The translations under genes and the position numbers were made by a program. This document shows positions 62,465 to 64,000 of a stretch of DNA of 64,000 nt, piece by piece. The DNA is from Planctomycetota bacterium (GTDB lineage Bacteria; Planctomycetota; Phycisphaerae; UBA1845), in assembly GCA_016200265.1 (NCBI GenBank), contig JACQFE010000013.1, forward strand, positions 1-64,000, in the 5' to 3' direction. The notes below the pieces were generated by a model that saw only the letters and a program-made list of their open reading frames with translations, made no database searches and was not told where the DNA came from. Position 1 is the stretch's first letter. The number at the start of each line of letters is the position of its first letter.

Positions 62465-64000
62465 TCATCGACCCATCGCAATACTGCGCAGATTCCTGAC
62501 TTTGACGATGATGAGGATGATGAGGGCCATCACAATCAATCCCCATTGCGATACGGTAGGGATCGCCGTAAAGGCATTCGTGCAAGTATTCGTTTGCTCG
62601 TTGCATGTCTGATTGGTGGCGCAGGGCGGCGTGCCCCTCGCACAGCCGGAGGCGGTGCACGTTTCCTGACCGTTGCAGAAAAAACCGTCGTCACAATGTG
62701 GCGGCGTGCCCGGCACGCAACCGACGGCCGGATCGCAGGTTTCCACGCCATCGCAGAATTGGCCATTGTCGCAATTGACCGCCGCGTGCCCACAGCCATT
62801 CGGCTCGGTGCAAGTATCAGTGGTGCAGGCATTATGGTCGTTGCAATCGAGCGTCGTTCCGGGACGACACCCGAGTTTCGCATCGCACGTCTCGCTGCCA
62901 TTGCAGACTTTATGATCGTCGCAGAGTGAGTTGGTCGCCGTGTGGACGCAGGTATTATTGCCGCACGTATCCACCGTACATTCGACGCCGTCGTCGCACG
63001 CTTCCCCTGATGCACAGACCGAAGCACAGGTGCAGGCGCCGGGCTGACCCACCGGAATGCAGCGGCCGGGAGGACAAGTGCCGGGGACGCCGGGCTCGCA
63101 GTCTTCAATGGCTTCGACGATGCCGTTTCCGCACACGGCCACACATGGGACGGCTGCCCGCACGACGCTATAGTTGTCCACGTCAACGAAATCACCACCA
63201 CTGCCGCCGTTGTCCGACTGCATCACGGCCCGCTGAATCGTCTTTGTCGCATCGGTTGACGTCTGATAGATCAGTGCGTCGTCGAAGTAATAGGAAATCG
63301 AGCGGTGATTGCAGAAATCCTTTTCAATTCGAACATGATGATAGGAACCCGGCTTCCAGGATCCTGCGGGATGATAAATGGAGTCGGCGGAGTCGAAGAC
63401 ATAGATCGCCCCCCCGGAATAAAAGTAGATGTTCGTACCCACCTCTCCATCCGTCCCCAGGCTGTAGTACAGGAAGTTCTGCCCGAACGTGTTCGAGATC
63501 GACAGGTCGAACGAAACCGTGATTGGGCTCACTATCTGCGGGCCCATGTCCGGGGTGGATGCATCAACATGACAACCCGCAACCATTCCCACGCAGCTTG
63601 TCGGATTGCCTCCGGTGGCATCGCGAGAGAATCGCAAGTGTTGTGCGCCGCTTGCGGGATTCGCTGTTTCAATGTGAGGCTCACGACATTGTTGAGAGCC
63701 GTCTGATGCGAACCAGCCGTTCAATGGGTTCGGTGAGGCGCTGCAGCAATTCACATCAACCGCTGGATTCCCCGTGCACGAAGTCGCGATGGGAGTCGCC
63801 GTGCAGGTGTTCCAATAGGCCGACCCACAGAAAAAATTCGACATGCCGGCTGTGTAAGGATCCCATTCCGGAGATTCAAAGCCGGTCGTTTCAATGACCG
63901 CCGTGCGATTTCGGGTGAGTTTCGGCGGAATGCGCGTCGCGCTATCCGCGGAGACTGGCTGGGTTATTCCCGACGGTCCACTTGCCTGAGCTGATCCGCC
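62465..64000 (-). CDS. Large Cys-rich surface protein with IPTL-CTERM tail (5' end outside window)
   Basis: A frame open to the window edge gives at least 511 residues. The visible N-terminal part (GFESPEWDPYTAG near 38) leads into a concanavalin/LamG-like region (LYYSLGTDGEVGTNIYFYSG, YFDDALIYQTSTDA). About 170 residues of repeated Cys-rich units follow (CDDGVECTVDTCGNNTCVH, CNDHNACTTDTCTEPNGC), like slime-mould or myxobacterial Cys-rich repeats that form disulphides. The last 32 residues are IPTVSQWGLIVMALIILI plus a basic tail, an IPTL-CTERM sorting signal. Such proteins are processed by an archaeosortase/exosortase-like protease and attached to the surface. A start at 63844 is an internal methionine and not the gene start. 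Confidence 0.88.
   Translation of the reverse strand, partial: GGSAQASGPSGITQPVSADSATRIPPKLTRNRTAVIETTGFESPEWDPYTAGMSNFFCGSAYWNTCTATPIATSCTGNPAVDVNCCSASPNPLNGWFASDGSQQCREPHIETANPASGAQHLRFSRDATGGNPTSCVGMVAGCHVDASTPDMGPQIVSPITVSFDLSISNTFGQNFLYYSLGTDGEVGTNIYFYSGGAIYVFDSADSIYHPAGSWKPGSYHHVRIEKDFCNHRSISYYFDDALIYQTSTDATKTIQRAVMQSDNGGSGGDFVDVDNYSVVRAAVPCVAVCGNGIVEAIEDCEPGVPGTCPPGRCIPVGQPGACTCASVCASGEACDDGVECTVDTCGNNTCVHTATNSLCDDHKVCNGSETCDAKLGCRPGTTLDCNDHNACTTDTCTEPNGCGHAAVNCDNGQFCDGVETCDPAVGCVPGTPPHCDDGFFCNGQETCTASGCARGTPPCATNQTCNEQTNTCTNAFTAIPTVSQWGLIVMALIILIIVKVRNLRSIAMGR

Overview
The window looks like chromosomal DNA of a planctomycete (Planctomycetota, probably a Phycisphaerae-like lineage). 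The reasons are a dockerin-like calcium-loop tail on a secreted multihaem protein, an IPTL-CTERM surface protein, a membrane protein ending in the planctomycete-style zinc ribbon CPxCxYxLxGLxxxxCPECG, eukaryote-like TPR kinases, many FHA proteins and low operon density. The assignment is an inference from gene families. No rRNA, tRNA or CRISPR array was found. The DNA is moderately G+C-rich, with visible local departures in codon use.

Layout. 0-5 kb: the 5' end of an IS1595-type transposase at the left edge, a HerA-like ATPase, a HAD phosphatase and a DUF2723-like membrane glycosyltransferase. 5-13 kb: secreted pentahaem cytochrome, FAH-family hydrolase, TPR protein kinase with a divergent 57-residue membrane miniprotein, PQQ-type beta-propeller. 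13-22 kb: purH, cobalamin adenosyltransferase, a 1010-residue O-antigen-ligase/TPR protein, and an inactive/active M16 protease pair. 22-31 kb: membrane and lipoproteins, flavoprotein, K+ channel with RCK domains, frameshifted RidA gene, degenerate HesB-like protein, pyruvate dehydrogenase-type E2 and an IS630 relic. 31-38 kb: FHA-phosphatase, PilB/GspE ATPase, zinc-ribbon membrane protein, cupin and an FHA coiled-coil protein. 38-46 kb: surE, eno with an FtsB-like gene, ROK kinase, PilZ protein, a compact five-gene block resembling a Mu-like phage lysis/terminase stretch, and nadK. 46-54 kb: an S53 peptidase, dapA plus a membrane gene, fliM, a two-gene restriction-modification island and rho. 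54-64 kb: UDP-sugar pyrophosphorylase, folE, an M24 peptidase, dimethylargininase, DUF1697 and DUF2071 genes, and two secreted proteins, the last running off the right edge.

Most genes are single housekeeping or signalling units with separate promoters. Clear co-transcription candidates are the M16 pair (4-bp overlap), eno with the FtsB-like gene, dapA with a membrane gene (GTGA overlap), the five phage-like genes, folE with the M24 peptidase, and the methyltransferase with the HNH nuclease.

The most striking non-genic feature is repetition. Seven copies of a ~70-bp imperfect palindrome lie only between genes. A TTTGAGA/TTTGAAA-type short repeat sits in frame inside two unrelated genes (an FHA protein and a ROK kinase). 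There is also a 102-bp foldback element with perfect 26-bp arms, plus smaller hairpin families.
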